DNA of 45,694 nt from Bacillus sp. JCM 19041 (GTDB taxonomy: Bacteria; Bacillota; Bacilli; Bacillales; Bacillaceae_D). The first letter of the stretch is position 1. Each line of letters begins with the position of its first letter. The stretch covers positions 1 to 45,694 of the forward strand of contig BAXC01000026.1 in assembly GCA_001310375.1 (NCBI GenBank), read 5' to 3'. The position numbers and the translations under genes were made by a program. Of the stretch, positions 17,648 to 27,015 are shown piece by piece. The notes beneath the pieces are model-generated. The model did no database searches and was not told the origin of the DNA. It saw only the letters and a list, made by a program, of their open reading frames with translations.

Positions 17648-18676
17648 AGTGATCTTTTTTATTGTCTCCTTCACCGTAGGATGGTTTATGCAGGCTCTTG
17701 GTTTGCCAGCCGGATGGCTTCTAGGGGCATTGACGACGGGGATTATTTGGTCCTTTTTTTGTTCAAAAACTTATTTTTCGGAGTGAATTGTTTACTGTTT
17801 CGCTGGCATTAGTAGGTATTTCAATCGGATTTATGGTTGTACCTGAAGAAGTATGGGCATACCGAATGCTTTTGCCTGCTTTTTTGTTGACACTCGTGCT
17901 GACACTTGCCGGAGGGATCGTGCTTGGAAAGTTGTTTGGGAAGTGGTCAAAGACATCTGGGAACACCGCTTTTTTCTGCTGTCTGCCAGGTGGTGCCTCG
18001 GAAGTGATCGCACTTAGTGAACGGTACAATGCAGACCAACGTATTGTCGCAGCTTTTCATACAGCACGTATTACGCTTTTTGTGTTTGTTGTGCCTTTGA
18101 TTGTCGGGATAGCACAAATACAACCGGTGTCGATATTGTTGAGCCAGTTCAATCAATCGGAGCAAACGTTGGTTTAGCTGGTCTGGCTGGGCTTGCAGCA
18201 GCTCTTGTTTTTTTTCTGAGCAGGTTTATTTCATTTCCTGGCGCACCGATGTTTGTCGCAATCATTATCGGATTTTCACTACATCAGTTTGTTGTCCCAA
18301 ATTATGAAATGCCGAGTTTTGTAATTGGTAGCGCCAAGTGTTGATTGGTTCGTTAATTGGCATGAGATTTGATAGGGAGACGCTAAAAGAGCTAGCACGA
18401 ATTGGGAAACCTAGTGCTGCAGCGTTGTCTCTATATGTGGTCATGAGCGTAGGTCTTGCGCTTGTCTTTTTTGTACTTACTCCGTTGCCATTTTATACGA
18501 CACTTCTTGCGATCGTCCCAGCAGGAGCGGCGGAGATGGCCTCAACTGCAGCGACACTTGAACTTGATGCAACGGTTGTGGCAACGTTGCAAATGCTAAG
18601 GGTATTAACGTTATTTATCGCTCTGCCAATGTTAATTCGTTTTTTTGCCCAGAAACCACTGTCAGAAGATCAATAA
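17637..18676 (+). CDS. AbrB-type membrane transport protein (Transport_AbrB), three frameshifts
   Basis: About 346 aa after repair. It consists of two homologous halves of alternating hydrophobic helices, the AbrB-duplication membrane family (often mis-described as a transcriptional regulator or ammonia monooxygenase). The first half has [13 protein letters not shown], and [20 protein letters not shown] gives the conserved PGG(A)xE motif; the second half has [16 protein letters not shown] in the same place. Frame breaks: near 17757 (one extra T in a seven-T run), near 18113 (one base missing) and near 18333 (one C missing, [12 protein letters not shown] restored). It starts inside ung. The substrate is unknown. 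Confidence 0.8.
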
Positions 18677-18710
18677 AAAAGCAGCTGCACTTAAGTGCAG
18701 CTGCTTTTTT
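18675..18710. terminator. Bidirectional terminator
   Basis: A perfect 18-bp palindromic stem: AAAAAAGCAGCTGCACTT and its complement AAGTGCAGCTGCTTTTTT. It serves the AbrB-like gene and the convergent coat gene. Confidence 0.95.
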
Positions 18711-19337
18711 ATTGCACCGGCGTTTTGGACTGGGGCATTGTTGCTGGTTGTCCGTTTACTGGTTGATACGAATGAACCATCTTTTCAGCGTCGCTAGGAC
18801 TTAACTGGGGCACTTGGTAATAACTATGCTTATTTTGATACAGGAAGATCTCGTAAGCAAGTTCGATAAAATTCGGTACTGTATCGGCGACAATTCGGCG
18901 CACGATAGGGTTGGTGATCTCTGATGCAGCCATTCCCATTAAAGAGGCTTGTGATTTGATTAATCCAGCATATGCTGATAAACCTGCTTCTTTTACTTCG
19001 GAAATAGTGCGGTTTGGTTTTTTTGGCTGGGATGGTGTGATTCCAAATTGGACATCATGAGACAATTGCATGTTGTATACGCCAGTTGAAGCACTCGGTT
19101 TTTGTCCTGTTGAAAAGGCTTCTGCCAGTACATTGTATTGACTTTCGATAAAAGCATATTGGCGATCAAGAAGAGAAATAAGTTCTTGATCTGTCATAAA
19201 TGTGCGGAAGATCATAAATTGATCGAGCACATTTATCATCCTGCAATAATTTCGTGGCTGTCAAACAAATCATGGCCTCCGTGGTTGAGTGTTGGAGCCA
19301 TTTGTTGAGATTGTTGTTTTTCTGATTGTGGCATCAT
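18709..19337 (-). CDS. CotF-family spore coat protein (YhcQ-like), one frameshift
   Basis: About 209 aa when the break near 19240 is repaired. The N-terminal piece (MMPQSEKQQ, then LNHGGHDLFDSHEIIAG) holds the HGGHE-like motif of CotF-family proteins. It continues as INVLDQFMIFRTFMTDQELISLLDRQYAF, the core helix pair of the family. The tail is Pro/Gln/Ser-rich, ending PQSKTPVQ. Without repair the first piece stops (TGA) exactly where an ATG begins, so a coupled two-gene reading is possible, but family length favours a single gene. A GAGGGGG Shine-Dalgarno precedes ATG 19337. It is likely a spore coat or cortex-associated structural protein made in the mother cell. Confidence 0.8.
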
Positions 19338-19450
19338 TACATGTGTCCCCCTCGCCTTATTTGAAAAGATGGGCTTGCAGGCCTAAACCCACTTTTTTAG
19401 TGTAGGCGTTTTGTCGCGATTCTATGCTGGGATGTGTAGGTAATAAACGA

Positions 19451-19467
19451 TGTCAGATAAACTGACG
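19451..19467 (+). promoter_or_regulatory. TnrA/GlnR box upstream of amtB
   Basis: TGTCAGATAAACTGACG matches TGTNA-N7-TNACA except for the last base. Its centre (19459) is 49 bp before the start predicted from TATAAT at 19496-19501. Confidence 0.8.
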
Positions 19468-19495
19468 CATTTATGGAACAATTACGACAAAGGGA

Positions 19496-19501
19496 TATAA
19501 T
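19496..19501 (+). promoter_or_regulatory. -10 element of the amtB promoter
   Basis: Perfect TATAAT, without a good -35 at 17 bp. This is expected if TnrA bound at 19451-19467 recruits polymerase. Confidence 0.6.
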
Positions 19502-19544
19502 AACCGTTATAGCTTTTGATTTTTAGCGTGAGGGGGAGACGCAT

Positions 19545-20822
19545 TTGGAAGACACTATCGTATTGATGGATAATTTATGGCTGACAATAGCGGCTGTATT
19601 GGTGCTTTTGATGCAAGGTGGGTTTATATTACTTGAAGCAGGCTCTACTCGAATGAAAAACGCGGGGCATATAGCTGGTAAAACGATTTTCACTGTAGGG
19701 GTTGCTTCTCTTGTATTTTGGGCAGTTGGATACGGCTTTATTTATGGAGAAGGAAACGCAATTATAGGGTTATCTAATTTCTTTTATGGAGACTACGCTG
19801 ATGGCGTCGGCTCTGTTGATTTCTTTTTTCAACTCACATTTGCTGCAATTGCGTTAACGATTGCATTTGGTGGATTTGCAGAGCGTGGCAAGCTTGCGGC
19901 GTATGCAATCTTTGCGGTTCTATTCTCAGCATTTGTTTACCCTCTTGTGGCTCATTGGATCTGGTCTGATGATGGCTGGCTTGCTGATCTTGGGAAACAA
20001 GATTTTGCTGGGTCGACAGTCGTTCACTTAACTGGGGCGATGGCGGCACTTGCAGCAACCATTATCCTTAAGCCTCGTCTTGGTAAATACGGAAAAGACG
20101 GAAAAGTAAATGATTTATCTGGTCATAACCAAGTTTTTACGGCTTTGGGTGTTTTAATCCTCTGGGTAGGTTGGTTTGGTTTTAATGCTGGTTCAACAGG
20201 TGGAGTGGCTGATGCATTTTTTGGTTATGTTGCTTTAAATACACAATTGGCTGCTGGTGCAGGTACGATCGCTGCATTGTTTCTCGTTTGGGCGATTAAT
20301 GGGAAAGCCGATGTACCAACAACATTAAATGGTGCCCTTGCGGGGCTTGTTGCCATTACAGCATCTTGTGCGTTTGTTGCCCCATGGGCGGCGGTAGTGA
20401 TCGGTATAATTGGTGGACTTATCGTTGTTGTCAGCATGAAAATGTTCGATAAGCTAAAAATTGATGATCCAATCTTTGCACTTAGTGTTCACGGTGTAGC
20501 TGGTGTATGGGGGACATTGTCGAATGGAATCTTTGCAACACCAGAACTAGCTGCAATGAACGGAGGTCAAGCGGGTTTACTCTACGGAGGAGGATTTGAT
20601 CAACTTGGCGTTCAAGCATTAAGCGTTGTTGTTTGTGGCTTATTCGCTTTTGGAGCCTCATATGTATTGTTGCTTATTACAAAAGGACTTGTTGGCGGTA
20701 CAATGCGTGTGACAGAAGAAGAAGAAATTCTTGGTCTTGATATGAGTGAACATGGTTCTTATGGTTATCCGGAGAATGTTTTGTCTGAATCCACGTCCAA
20801 TTCCTCAAAAACGGGATCTTAA
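19545..20822 (+). CDS. amtB: Ammonium transporter AmtB
   Basis: A 425-aa channel of the Amt/MEP/Rh family with about eleven membrane helices. The pore histidines are seen in VVHLTGAMAA and in LSVHGVAGVWG; NAGSTGGVADAF and FAERGKLAAYAIF are also family motifs. It starts with TTG 19545 behind AGGGGGAG. The MQGGFILLEAGSTRMKN start differs from B. subtilis NrgA (LALFYGGM type), so it is of another Amt subfamily. It is followed one base later by a nucleotidyltransferase-like gene, not by glnK. A TnrA-type box points to expression when nitrogen is scarce. The C-terminal tail is cytoplasmic and Ser-rich. Confidence 0.94.
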   Translation: MEDTIVLMDNLWLTIAAVLVLLMQGGFILLEAGSTRMKNAGHIAGKTIFTVGVASLVFWAVGYGFIYGEGNAIIGLSNFFYGDYADGVGSVDFFFQLTFAAIALTIAFGGFAERGKLAAYAIFAVLFSAFVYPLVAHWIWSDDGWLADLGKQDFAGSTVVHLTGAMAALAATIILKPRLGKYGKDGKVNDLSGHNQVFTALGVLILWVGWFGFNAGSTGGVADAFFGYVALNTQLAAGAGTIAALFLVWAINGKADVPTTLNGALAGLVAITASCAFVAPWAAVVIGIIGGLIVVVSMKMFDKLKIDDPIFALSVHGVAGVWGTLSNGIFATPELAAMNGGQAGLLYGGGFDQLGVQALSVVVCGLFAFGASYVLLLITKGLVGGTMRVTEEEEILGLDMSEHGSYGYPENVLSESTSNSSKTGS

Positions 20823-20823
20823 T

Positions 20824-21724
20824 ATGGATAAAGCTAAACAATTGCAAAGTTTTCATGAGGGAAAATTAATAAGTGCAGTAGAAGCGGGGATTTCGCAAAT
20901 GATGAAGGAGCAGGGAGAGATCCCCGCTCCATTTGCGTTTTTTGTGATGGGTAGTGCTGGCCGAAAAGAGCAAATTCATGATAGTGATCAAGACCACGGC
21001 ATTGTCTTTAAAGGCAACGAACAATGCTTGCCCTATTTCCTTGAACTGGGAGAACGAATTGTTGAGCGTCTTGAGGATGCTGGGTACGAACGTTGTATTG
21101 GGGGAGTAATGGCTTCAAAGCAACGGTGGTGCCGCTCCATTGTCAATTGGGAGGAGCAATTAGAAGGTTGGCTTCAAGACGATACATTTGAACATTTAAG
21201 GCATGTGCTTACTTTTTTTGATGCAAGACCGATCTTTGGTGAAGGAGAGTACGTTTGGTCACTGAAAGGTTTATTGTTGGAAAAAGTGAAAGAAAATCCA
21301 TATTTATTAAAGCGGTTTGCAGATAATACCGGTAGGCTTCCTCAAGGATTAAATTTATTTGGTCAGCTATTGGTTGAGCAACAAGGAGAGCAACAGGCTC
21401 GTTGAACATGAAGCAACAAGTGTTGTTTCCGTTTGTAAATGGAATGCGCTTGCTAGCTTTAAAAGATGCGTTGTTCGAATCGTCGACTCTGGATCGTTTT
21501 GAAGCGAACAAAAGAACGGAAAGTGAGATTGTAGAGGCTCAAAAATCGTTTAAACAATTGATCGAAAAACGAGCGCAGTGGAAAGAGAACTTAGGTGTTG
21601 TTACGTATGTGAATCCGGATGACTGGAAAAAGATGATCGAAAGCAATTAAAAAGATGGATACGGGAAGGACGCCGTTTTTATGAGGCTGTCCAAAAACAG
21701 ATTGAGGCAGGCGATCAGAGTTAA
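20824..21724 (+). CDS. DUF294 nucleotidyltransferase-like protein, two frameshifts
   Basis: About 300 aa after repair of one-base deletions near 21400 (GSLNMKQ restored) and near 21640 (KQLKRWIREG restored). The N-terminal half is a GlnD-like nucleotidyltransferase fold: GSAGRKEQIHDSDQDHGIVF has the Gly-Ser and the Asp-x-Asp metal site. The C-terminal half is the helical DUF294_C substrate-binding domain. Unlike most DUF294 proteins it has no CBS or cyclic-nucleotide domain. It starts one base after amtB and its stop overlaps the start of the exonuclease (TAATG), so the three are one operon. What it modifies is unknown; PII proteins are substrates of the related GlnD. Confidence 0.85.
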
Positions 21725-22440
21725 TGAATATGATTCAGTTCATGCGCCAATTGTCGGGGAGATTAAGTTCAACGATGTCGGCTTCTCAGCCAGATAATGC
21801 AAGCCAAATGGCAAGGCTTCGCAGGTACCAAAAAGAAGCTCAGCAAGATGTGCTCCATGTACCCTTTTCAGAGTTACCGATGGTTGTGTTCGACCTGGAA
21901 ACAAGTGGGTTTAATCCAGATCAAGGAGATGGAATCTTATCAATCGGCGCCGTTAAAGTGAAGGGGTCAGAGATCGAACATGAACATTTTTATGAAACGG
22001 TTAAGCCAAAGCATCCGCCATCAAATGACGTGCTTGAGTTAACAGGATTAACGGCTCTGGAGCTCGAGAACTCTCGACTGGTTGGAGAAGTGTTATTGGC
22101 TTTTTATGATTTTGTTGGTAGCTCCACACTGATTGCGCACCATGCCGCACACGAACGTCGCTTCCTGCGTCATGCAACTTGGCAAGAGCTTGGAAAAACA
22201 TTTACACACCGACTTGTTGATACAACGTTTTTAACTAGTATCACGGCCGCTCATCAAGGAGAGCTAAGAACATTAGATGATTGGTGTGAGGCGTATGGAA
22301 TTGTGATAAGGAAACGACATCATGCATTAGCAGATGCCCAGATGACGGCTCAACTATGGACAAAACATGTGACGATTGCACATCATGCAGGCTATTTCTG
22401 TCTTAGTGATATTTACAAAGAATTAGCGGTAAAAAAGTAG
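21724..22440 (+). CDS. DnaQ-like 3'-5' exonuclease
   Basis: A 238-aa DEDDh exonuclease. Motif ExoI is VFDLETSGFNP (Asp and Glu), ExoII lies around LIAHHAAHERRF, and ExoIII is HHALADAQMTAQLW (His and Asp). It has a roughly 50-residue N-terminal extension before the fold. No polymerase domain is present, so it is not PolC; it resembles the free epsilon-like proteins. Its start overlaps the stop of the DUF294 gene, so the two are translationally coupled, a pairing that recurs near sodium-solute symporters in other bacteria (from memory). Its nucleic-acid target is unknown. Confidence 0.88.
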   Translation: MNMIQFMRQLSGRLSSTMSASQPDNASQMARLRRYQKEAQQDVLHVPFSELPMVVFDLETSGFNPDQGDGILSIGAVKVKGSEIEHEHFYETVKPKHPPSNDVLELTGLTALELENSRLVGEVLLAFYDFVGSSTLIAHHAAHERRFLRHATWQELGKTFTHRLVDTTFLTSITAAHQGELRTLDDWCEAYGIVIRKRHHALADAQMTAQLWTKHVTIAHHAGYFCLSDIYKELAVKK

Positions 22441-22623
22441 TCATTTATGAGCAATTGGGAAGCATATGAAGGATGTGCGGCATTTTGCTTGAATTTGGGA
22501 GGTCACTTTTCGTCAGCCCTGATTCTTGATACAAATACAAAGTAAACGTAAATGATTCTATTCGATTCTTAGGGTCTCTCCGTGCTATGATAAATCAGTG
22601 CTCGAAGGAAAGGGAGGACGCGT

Positions 22624-22932
22624 ATGCTCATTCAAGTTGAAGATGTGATTGCTCAAATGGAGCGCCAAGTAAAAAGGTTGCGCCAATCCGTCGAGTCAGG
22701 AGACGAAGTAGCTTTAAAAGAAGCGGCGGCGATGATTGAAGGCTACTGCCAATTGTTAAAGTCAGGTCGAGAGGAAGAAGCTCCTGTAGTTAAGAATGGA
22801 ACGGAGAATTTGATTCAGAAACCGGCATTTTCTGTCCCGGAACAGCATATGACAGAAAGACAGCAAAAAATACCACAAGAACAACCATTACAGCAAAAGA
22901 CAGCAGAGAAAAGAAACTTGCTGGATTTCTAA
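22624..22932 (+). CDS. ywdI: YwdI-family protein (DUF5327)
   Basis: A 102-aa soluble protein. The first 60 residues form a helical region (QVEDVIAQMERQVKRLRQSVESGD), then comes a Gln/Glu/Pro-rich linker, and it ends in the conserved-looking RNLLDF. It matches the Bacillus YwdI family, which sits near ung and pdxK as here. The function is not known. Shine-Dalgarno GGAAAGGGAGG. TATGAT about 45 bp upstream may be its -10. Confidence 0.8.
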   Translation: MLIQVEDVIAQMERQVKRLRQSVESGDEVALKEAAAMIEGYCQLLKSGREEEAPVVKNGTENLIQKPAFSVPEQHMTERQQKIPQEQPLQQKTAEKRNLLDF

Positions 22933-22975
22933 GCTCGTCTCTTTGATGAGAGGCGGTTTCTTTGTGTAGGAAAGG

Positions 22976-24488
22976 ATGTTGATTCACATTTCATATGAAA
23001 TAATAATTTCAATTGTTGCCTATTTAATTTTAATGCTTATCATTGGTTGGTATGGCTATAAGAAAACGGCTAGCCATTCGGACTACACGCTGGGAGGACG
23101 AGGGCTATCTCCTGGTGTTGCCGCTCTTAGTGCGGGTGCATCAGACATGAGCGGATGGCTCATGTTAGCTTTGCCTGGGTCGATGTATATAACGGGACTT
23201 GGCGCCGGATGGCTTGCGCTTGGACTTATTATTGGCGCCTATTTAAACTGGCTTTTTCTAGCTCCACGTTTACGCACATATACAGAAACGGCAAATGATT
23301 CAATAACTATTCCAGCCTTTCTAGAAAACCGGTTTTTGATGGGTCCAAACTTCTGCGCATTTTATCAGGACTTATTATTATTTTATTCTTCACGATCTAC
23401 GTTTCATCAGGTATGGTTTCTGGTGGGGTTGTGTTTGAATCAGTCCTTGGCATAGACTACCATACGAGTCTATTGATTGTAGCGAGTGTAACAATTATTT
23501 ACACATTGTTTGGCGGTTTTTTAGCGGTGAGCTGGACGGATGTAGTGCAAGGCAGCGTAATGATGCTTGCTTTGCTTTTAGTACCAACTTTTGCATTAGC
23601 TGAAGTTGGTGGATTATCGGCATCCTTTGATGAAATTCGAAGCATTGATCCGAATTTGCTTGATATTTTTAGAGGAGTATCGGTTATAGGTATTATAGGT
23701 TCCTTAGCATGGGGACTTGGTTATTTTGGGCAACCACATATTATCGTTCGTTTTATGGCAATGCGTACAGCAAGAGATGCAAAGCCAGCCGCAGGATTGG
23801 TATGACATGGATGATTTTATCAATTGTTGGTGCGATGTTTACAGGGCTTGTTGGACGCGCTTATTTAAGTGGAGAAGGAATTTTCCTTGATCCCAATGTA
23901 GGTAGTCAGCATGAGACAGTATTTGTTGTACTAGGCGAAATGCTGTTTCATCCGTATGTAATTGGCTTTATATTTAGCGCCATTTTAGCGGCGGTAATGA
24001 GTACAATTTCTTCGCAGTTGCTTGTAACATCAAGCTCACTGACGGAAGATTTGTATAAGACGTTTTTGAAAAGAAAGCCAGGAGACAAGGAATTGGTTTT
24101 CCTTGGTCGTGGGGCCGTCTTAGTAGTTGCACTTATTGCTCTTGCTCTTTCGTGGAATCCTGATAGTTCAATTCTTGAATTAGTAAGTTATGCATGGGCA
24201 GGGTTTGGTGCAGCGTTTGGTCCTGTAATGCTCCTAAGTTTATACTGGAAAGGTATGACCAAGTGGGGTGCTTTTGCAGGAATGCTTACAGGAGCAGTCG
24301 TTGTGATTGTTTGGGCAAATACAAATCTGTATCAATGGCTTGGTATGAACGAACGCGTTTATGAACTGTTACCTGGATTTATTATTGCTACATTGGCTAT
24401 CTTGATTGTAAGTAAGTTGACAACAAATGATAAGCGTGTTGCTGGAGGGTTTACAGACTTTAAGAAAAAGCTTGAAGAAAATAAATAA
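22976..24488 (+). CDS. putP: Sodium/proline symporter PutP (OpuE-like), two frameshifts
   Basis: About 504 aa after repair of deletions near 23335 (one T missing in a T-run) and near 23781 (one A missing; ASRRIGMTWM restored). It is a sodium:solute symporter with some 13 helices. YTLGGRGLSPGVAALSAGASDMSGW is the Na+/proline-site helix of PutP, RTYTETANDSITIPAFLENRF and the GYFGQPHIIVRFMA signature follow, then ISSQLLVTSSSLTEDLY. It imports proline for nitrogen supply or osmoprotection. A hairpin of the CCTCTGAGA family terminates it. Start ATG 22976 has AGGAAAGG very close; TTG 22979 is an alternative. Confidence 0.92.
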
Positions 24489-24502
24489 GCACTAGCATGA
24501 GG

Positions 24503-24535
24503 AAAAAACCTCTGAGATAATCTCAGAGGTTTTTT
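24503..24535 (+). terminator. putP terminator (CCTCTGAGA family)
   Basis: AAAAAACCTCTGAGA (24503-24517), loop TAA, TCTCAGAGGTTTTTT (24521-24535). Perfect 15-bp stem. The same core is found at 2353, 32337 and 39942. Confidence 0.95.
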
Positions 24536-24545
24536 GGGTCATTAG

Positions 24546-24662
24546 ATACTCCTGCGGAAGAAGCGATGAAGATGAGACCTATAGTTAAGCTGTGAGGCTT
24601 ATCCACCGCCTAAGGAAATGGAAGTGAATGCCGGGAGCGGAGATAAAGTGGGCAAGGTATTC
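24546..24662 (+). repeat. Degenerate GC-rich intergenic repeat, copy 1
   Basis: The stretch ACTCCTGCGGAAGAAGCG, then GATGAGACC, GAGGCTTATCCACCGCC and GTGAATGCCGGGAGCGG resembles a common Bacillus intergenic repeat (from memory). Its core (about 24612-24655) is also found in reverse orientation at 39817-39863. Confidence 0.5.
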
Positions 24663-24706
24663 TCGACCTTTGCTTTTAATGAACGTTGTCGGGTAGTAAT
24701 GCTTTT

Positions 24707-25312
24707 TTAAGGTTTCCATTCAACAAACACGCCATAATTAAGTGATTCCGCGTCTTCAACATAATTGGGTTGAATACGGGTTGGGTTAAGTCCTTGTTTG
24801 AGCATAAATGAAAGAACGGTATCATGGTAATCACCAGATTTCACAAGATCAACATATTGTTGTGGCGAGTAGTGTCTAGCTACAGCGCTGTATCCTGGGA
24901 TGCGGCAAACAGCTGCATACCGTTTTAATTCTAGTTTTATAACAGTTTGCTTTTGAGCATCATATATAGTCTTGGCAACGCCCTTCCCTCGAGCGATTGG
25001 GCGTACACATAAATCAATGCCATATAATGTATCGCCATAAGGGTCATGTGTCTGACGAAGAAAGCCATTATCGCTAATTTCTTCCCAAGTGTGGGGTTTG
25101 TCCGCATTGGATACTAATAGCGATGTAGAGGATCCGACGACTTCACCATCTATCTCGACAAGCAATGCTCCTTCTGGAAAAGTTTCCGTATGAGCTGCGA
25201 TTTGCTCTTCACTCCACCATAACTCTTGTGGGAAGGGCGGGGGGAAGGCTTCTTGTTGCACTTGAAGCAAGCAAGGGTAATCAGAGAGTGTATAAGGTCT
25301 AACGCGAATCAT
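24707..25312 (-). CDS. GNAT family N-acetyltransferase
   Basis: A 201-aa acetyltransferase. The acetyl-CoA loop is VRPIARGKGVAKTIYDA (Arg-x-x-Gly-x-Gly type) and the N-terminal strand is IRVRPYTLSDYPCLL. The start ATG 25312 is set by AAGGAGGG eight bases before; an upstream in-frame ATG would place that site inside the gene. The C-terminal 60 residues (YSPQQYVDLVKSG and after) are an extra region outside the usual domain. The substrate is unknown. It stands alone between putP and ywdK. Confidence 0.82.
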   Translation of the reverse strand: MIRVRPYTLSDYPCLLQVQQEAFPPPFPQELWWSEEQIAAHTETFPEGALLVEIDGEVVGSSTSLLVSNADKPHTWEEISDNGFLRQTHDPYGDTLYGIDLCVRPIARGKGVAKTIYDAQKQTVIKLELKRYAAVCRIPGYSAVARHYSPQQYVDLVKSGDYHDTVLSFMLKQGLNPTRIQPNYVEDAESLNYGVFVEWKP

Positions 25313-25441
25313 GAACAAACCCTCCTTGTAATGAGCGTATATTCCAGTTATCATAGCATGTTCAAAAGCAAGTAGCGAATCGTTTAAATGAGTATGATAT
25401 GCTATAGTCAAAAGAAGAAATACATAAAGAATAGGTGATAG

Positions 25442-25818
25442 ATGATGGCAAAGCTATTTATTCTTATCGGATCAATAGTGATGGGTCTCGGCGTAGCGAT
25501 TGGCGCATTTGGTGCCCATGGACTTGAAGGGCGTTTAAGTGAGCGAATGATGAGCAATTATCAAACTGGTGTACAGTATCATATGGTTCATGGTTTGGGC
25601 ATTTTAGCGTTGGACTTCTGGCTCTAAAAATGACAGGAAGTGGTCTTGTTCATGGAGCGGGTTGGGCATTTCTAATTGGGATTGTGTTTTTCTCAGGAAG
25701 TCTATATACAATGGCCCTCACGGGCATAACGAAGCTCGGTGCAGTTACACCGATTGGTGGGGTTGCATTTATTGTCGGTTGGATACTACTTGGCATCGCA
25801 GCTATGCGTAATTTGTAA
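25442..25818 (+). CDS. ywdK: YwdK-like DUF423 membrane protein, one frameshift
   Basis: About 125 aa after repair of one missing base near 25615 (ILALGLLALKMTGSG restored). It is a four-helix membrane protein of DUF423/TMEM256 type: the family start GSIVMGLGVAIGAFGAHGLEGRL is clear, as are YQTGVQYHMVHGLG and FSGSLYTMALTG. The function is unknown. B. subtilis ywdK lies next to gerQ (ywdL), as here, though the two genes converge in this window. Confidence 0.88.
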
Positions 25819-25825
25819 GAGAAAA

Positions 25826-25853
25826 AAAGCGACCTATGTATAGGCCGCTTTCT
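25826..25853. terminator. Terminator between ywdK and gerQ
   Basis: AAAGCG-A-CCTA with TAGG-C-CGCTTT around TGTA. The minus strand continues into seven T residues, so it serves mainly gerQ. Confidence 0.8.
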
Positions 25854-26353
25854 TAACGTGGTGAGTATTGAGAAAGGCTTGGTTCAGATCCGTCGTATGG
25901 ATACGTATAGTCAATAGGTTCATCAAATGTAACAAAGTCTAGATTGACCATGAGGAGCAAGTAGTATTCACCTGTGTCTGGGTTCCCTAATATAATATGG
26001 TCTCTTCCAGCTTCTTCAATTCGACCACGGAAAACACGAGCATTCCATTCACTATTGCCCTCAAATGTTTGATGGACAGTTACATACTTTCCGCGATTAA
26101 GACGTAAGATATTTTCAATAAATGACTGTTCCATTGGAAGCATACTTGTGTCGCCTCCTTGCCCCGATGTTGGTTGTTGCTGCTGCGCAAAACCAGGGAC
26201 TTGGTACTGTTGGGCTGAGAAATAGCCTTGTTGTGGAAATTGCATTCCTTGTTGGGGCTGCTGCTGCATCTGTTGCGGCTGCATCATTTGTTGCTGGCCG
26301 TACCCATATTGTTGTGATTGTCGATTTTCTTGGTTCCATTGATTTGGATACAT
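25853..26353 (-). CDS. gerQ: Spore coat protein GerQ
   Basis: A 166-aa inner spore coat protein needed to place the cortex hydrolase CwlJ. The first 65 residues are a Gln/Pro/Met/Tyr-rich low-complexity region; the conserved domain follows (EQSFIENILRLNRGKYVTVHQTFEGN, then DHIILGNPDTGEYYLLLMVNLDFVTF). In B. subtilis Lys and Gln of the N-terminal region are cross-linked by transglutaminase; Gln is abundant here. Shine-Dalgarno GAGGAGA at ATG 26353. It follows cwlJ by 17 bp, which suggests mother-cell cotranscription. Confidence 0.95.
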   Translation of the reverse strand: MYPNQWNQENRQSQQYGYGQQQMMQPQQMQQQPQQGMQFPQQGYFSAQQYQVPGFAQQQQPTSGQGGDTSMLPMEQSFIENILRLNRGKYVTVHQTFEGNSEWNARVFRGRIEEAGRDHIILGNPDTGEYYLLLMVNLDFVTFDEPIDYTYPYDGSEPSLSQYSPR

Positions 26354-26370
26354 CGTTATCTCTCCTCAGA

Positions 26371-26801
26371 CTAAAAAGTATTAAACACTTCCTCGCATTC
26401 AGCTGGAGTAGCTGATAGAAACAATGGGCTTTATATCGCCCAGTATTCCATTGGCCCCACCATTCACCTGGACACGGACCATCCGGTCTAAAAAACCATA
26501 ATGAGAATTCAGCGGGATTAAACCGCTCTCCAGCTACGACTCTCCTCGCTAGGCGTCTGTCTCGCTCTCTTGCTCTTTGGTAAAAGTAACCCTTTTGTAC
26601 AGCTTCGAATCCCCCTGGAGATTGAAACGCCATGTCAGGAATGGTATTTACATTTTCAAAGTCCATACACCGCACCCTGGTCCGGTTAACCATTACATTA
26701 CCTGCGAGTAGCATCCCCAGTTCTCCCTCGCCTTCGGCTTCAGCACGCATGAGCCGAGCCAATACATCAATATCGCTTGATGAAGCTTTTATAACGGCCA
26801 T
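26371..26801 (-). CDS. cwlJ: Cortex-lytic enzyme CwlJ, one frameshift
   Basis: A 143-aa hydrolase of the SleB/CwlJ family that degrades spore cortex during germination. The family start is seen in SSSDIDVLARLMRAEAEGEG, with the catalytic Glu; AGNVMVNRTRVRC and FRPDGPCPGEWWGQWNTGRYKAHCFYQ follow. A base is missing near 26405; repaired, the end is PTPAECEEVFNTF, as in other CwlJ. No signal peptide is present, as expected for a protein made in the mother cell. ATG 26801 follows GGAGGTGG. It requires GerQ, encoded next. Confidence 0.93.
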
Positions 26802-26968
26802 TTCCCACCTCCGCAAAGTTGACTGATTCATGATGACAAGAGTAAGAATACGCGTCTAACGATAAAGACCAAATCACATAAGGTCATTTAATCGTATGAA
26901 CAAATAAATATGATTATGCTGACAACTTTATTAAATAACTGCTTGAAGGGTGTATTAACTGTGTGATA

Positions 26969-26990
26969 CTGTATATATAGATATAAACAG
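26969..26990. promoter_or_regulatory. Candidate operator of the GntR regulator
   Basis: CTGTATATAT-AG-ATATAAACAG is an inverted repeat with 9 of 10 positions matched. It lies 10 bp before the Shine-Dalgarno of the first gene in the operon. Autoregulation by the YtrA-type GntR protein is inferred. Confidence 0.5.
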
Positions 26991-27015
26991 ATAAACAGTG
27001 AAAAGGAGGTTATGT

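Noticed and set aside
19240..19337. Separate small gene overlapping the coat gene by ATGA
   Set aside because: The peptide has the HGGHE-like N-terminus of CotF-family proteins, so it is better read as the front part of the same gene with one base missing.
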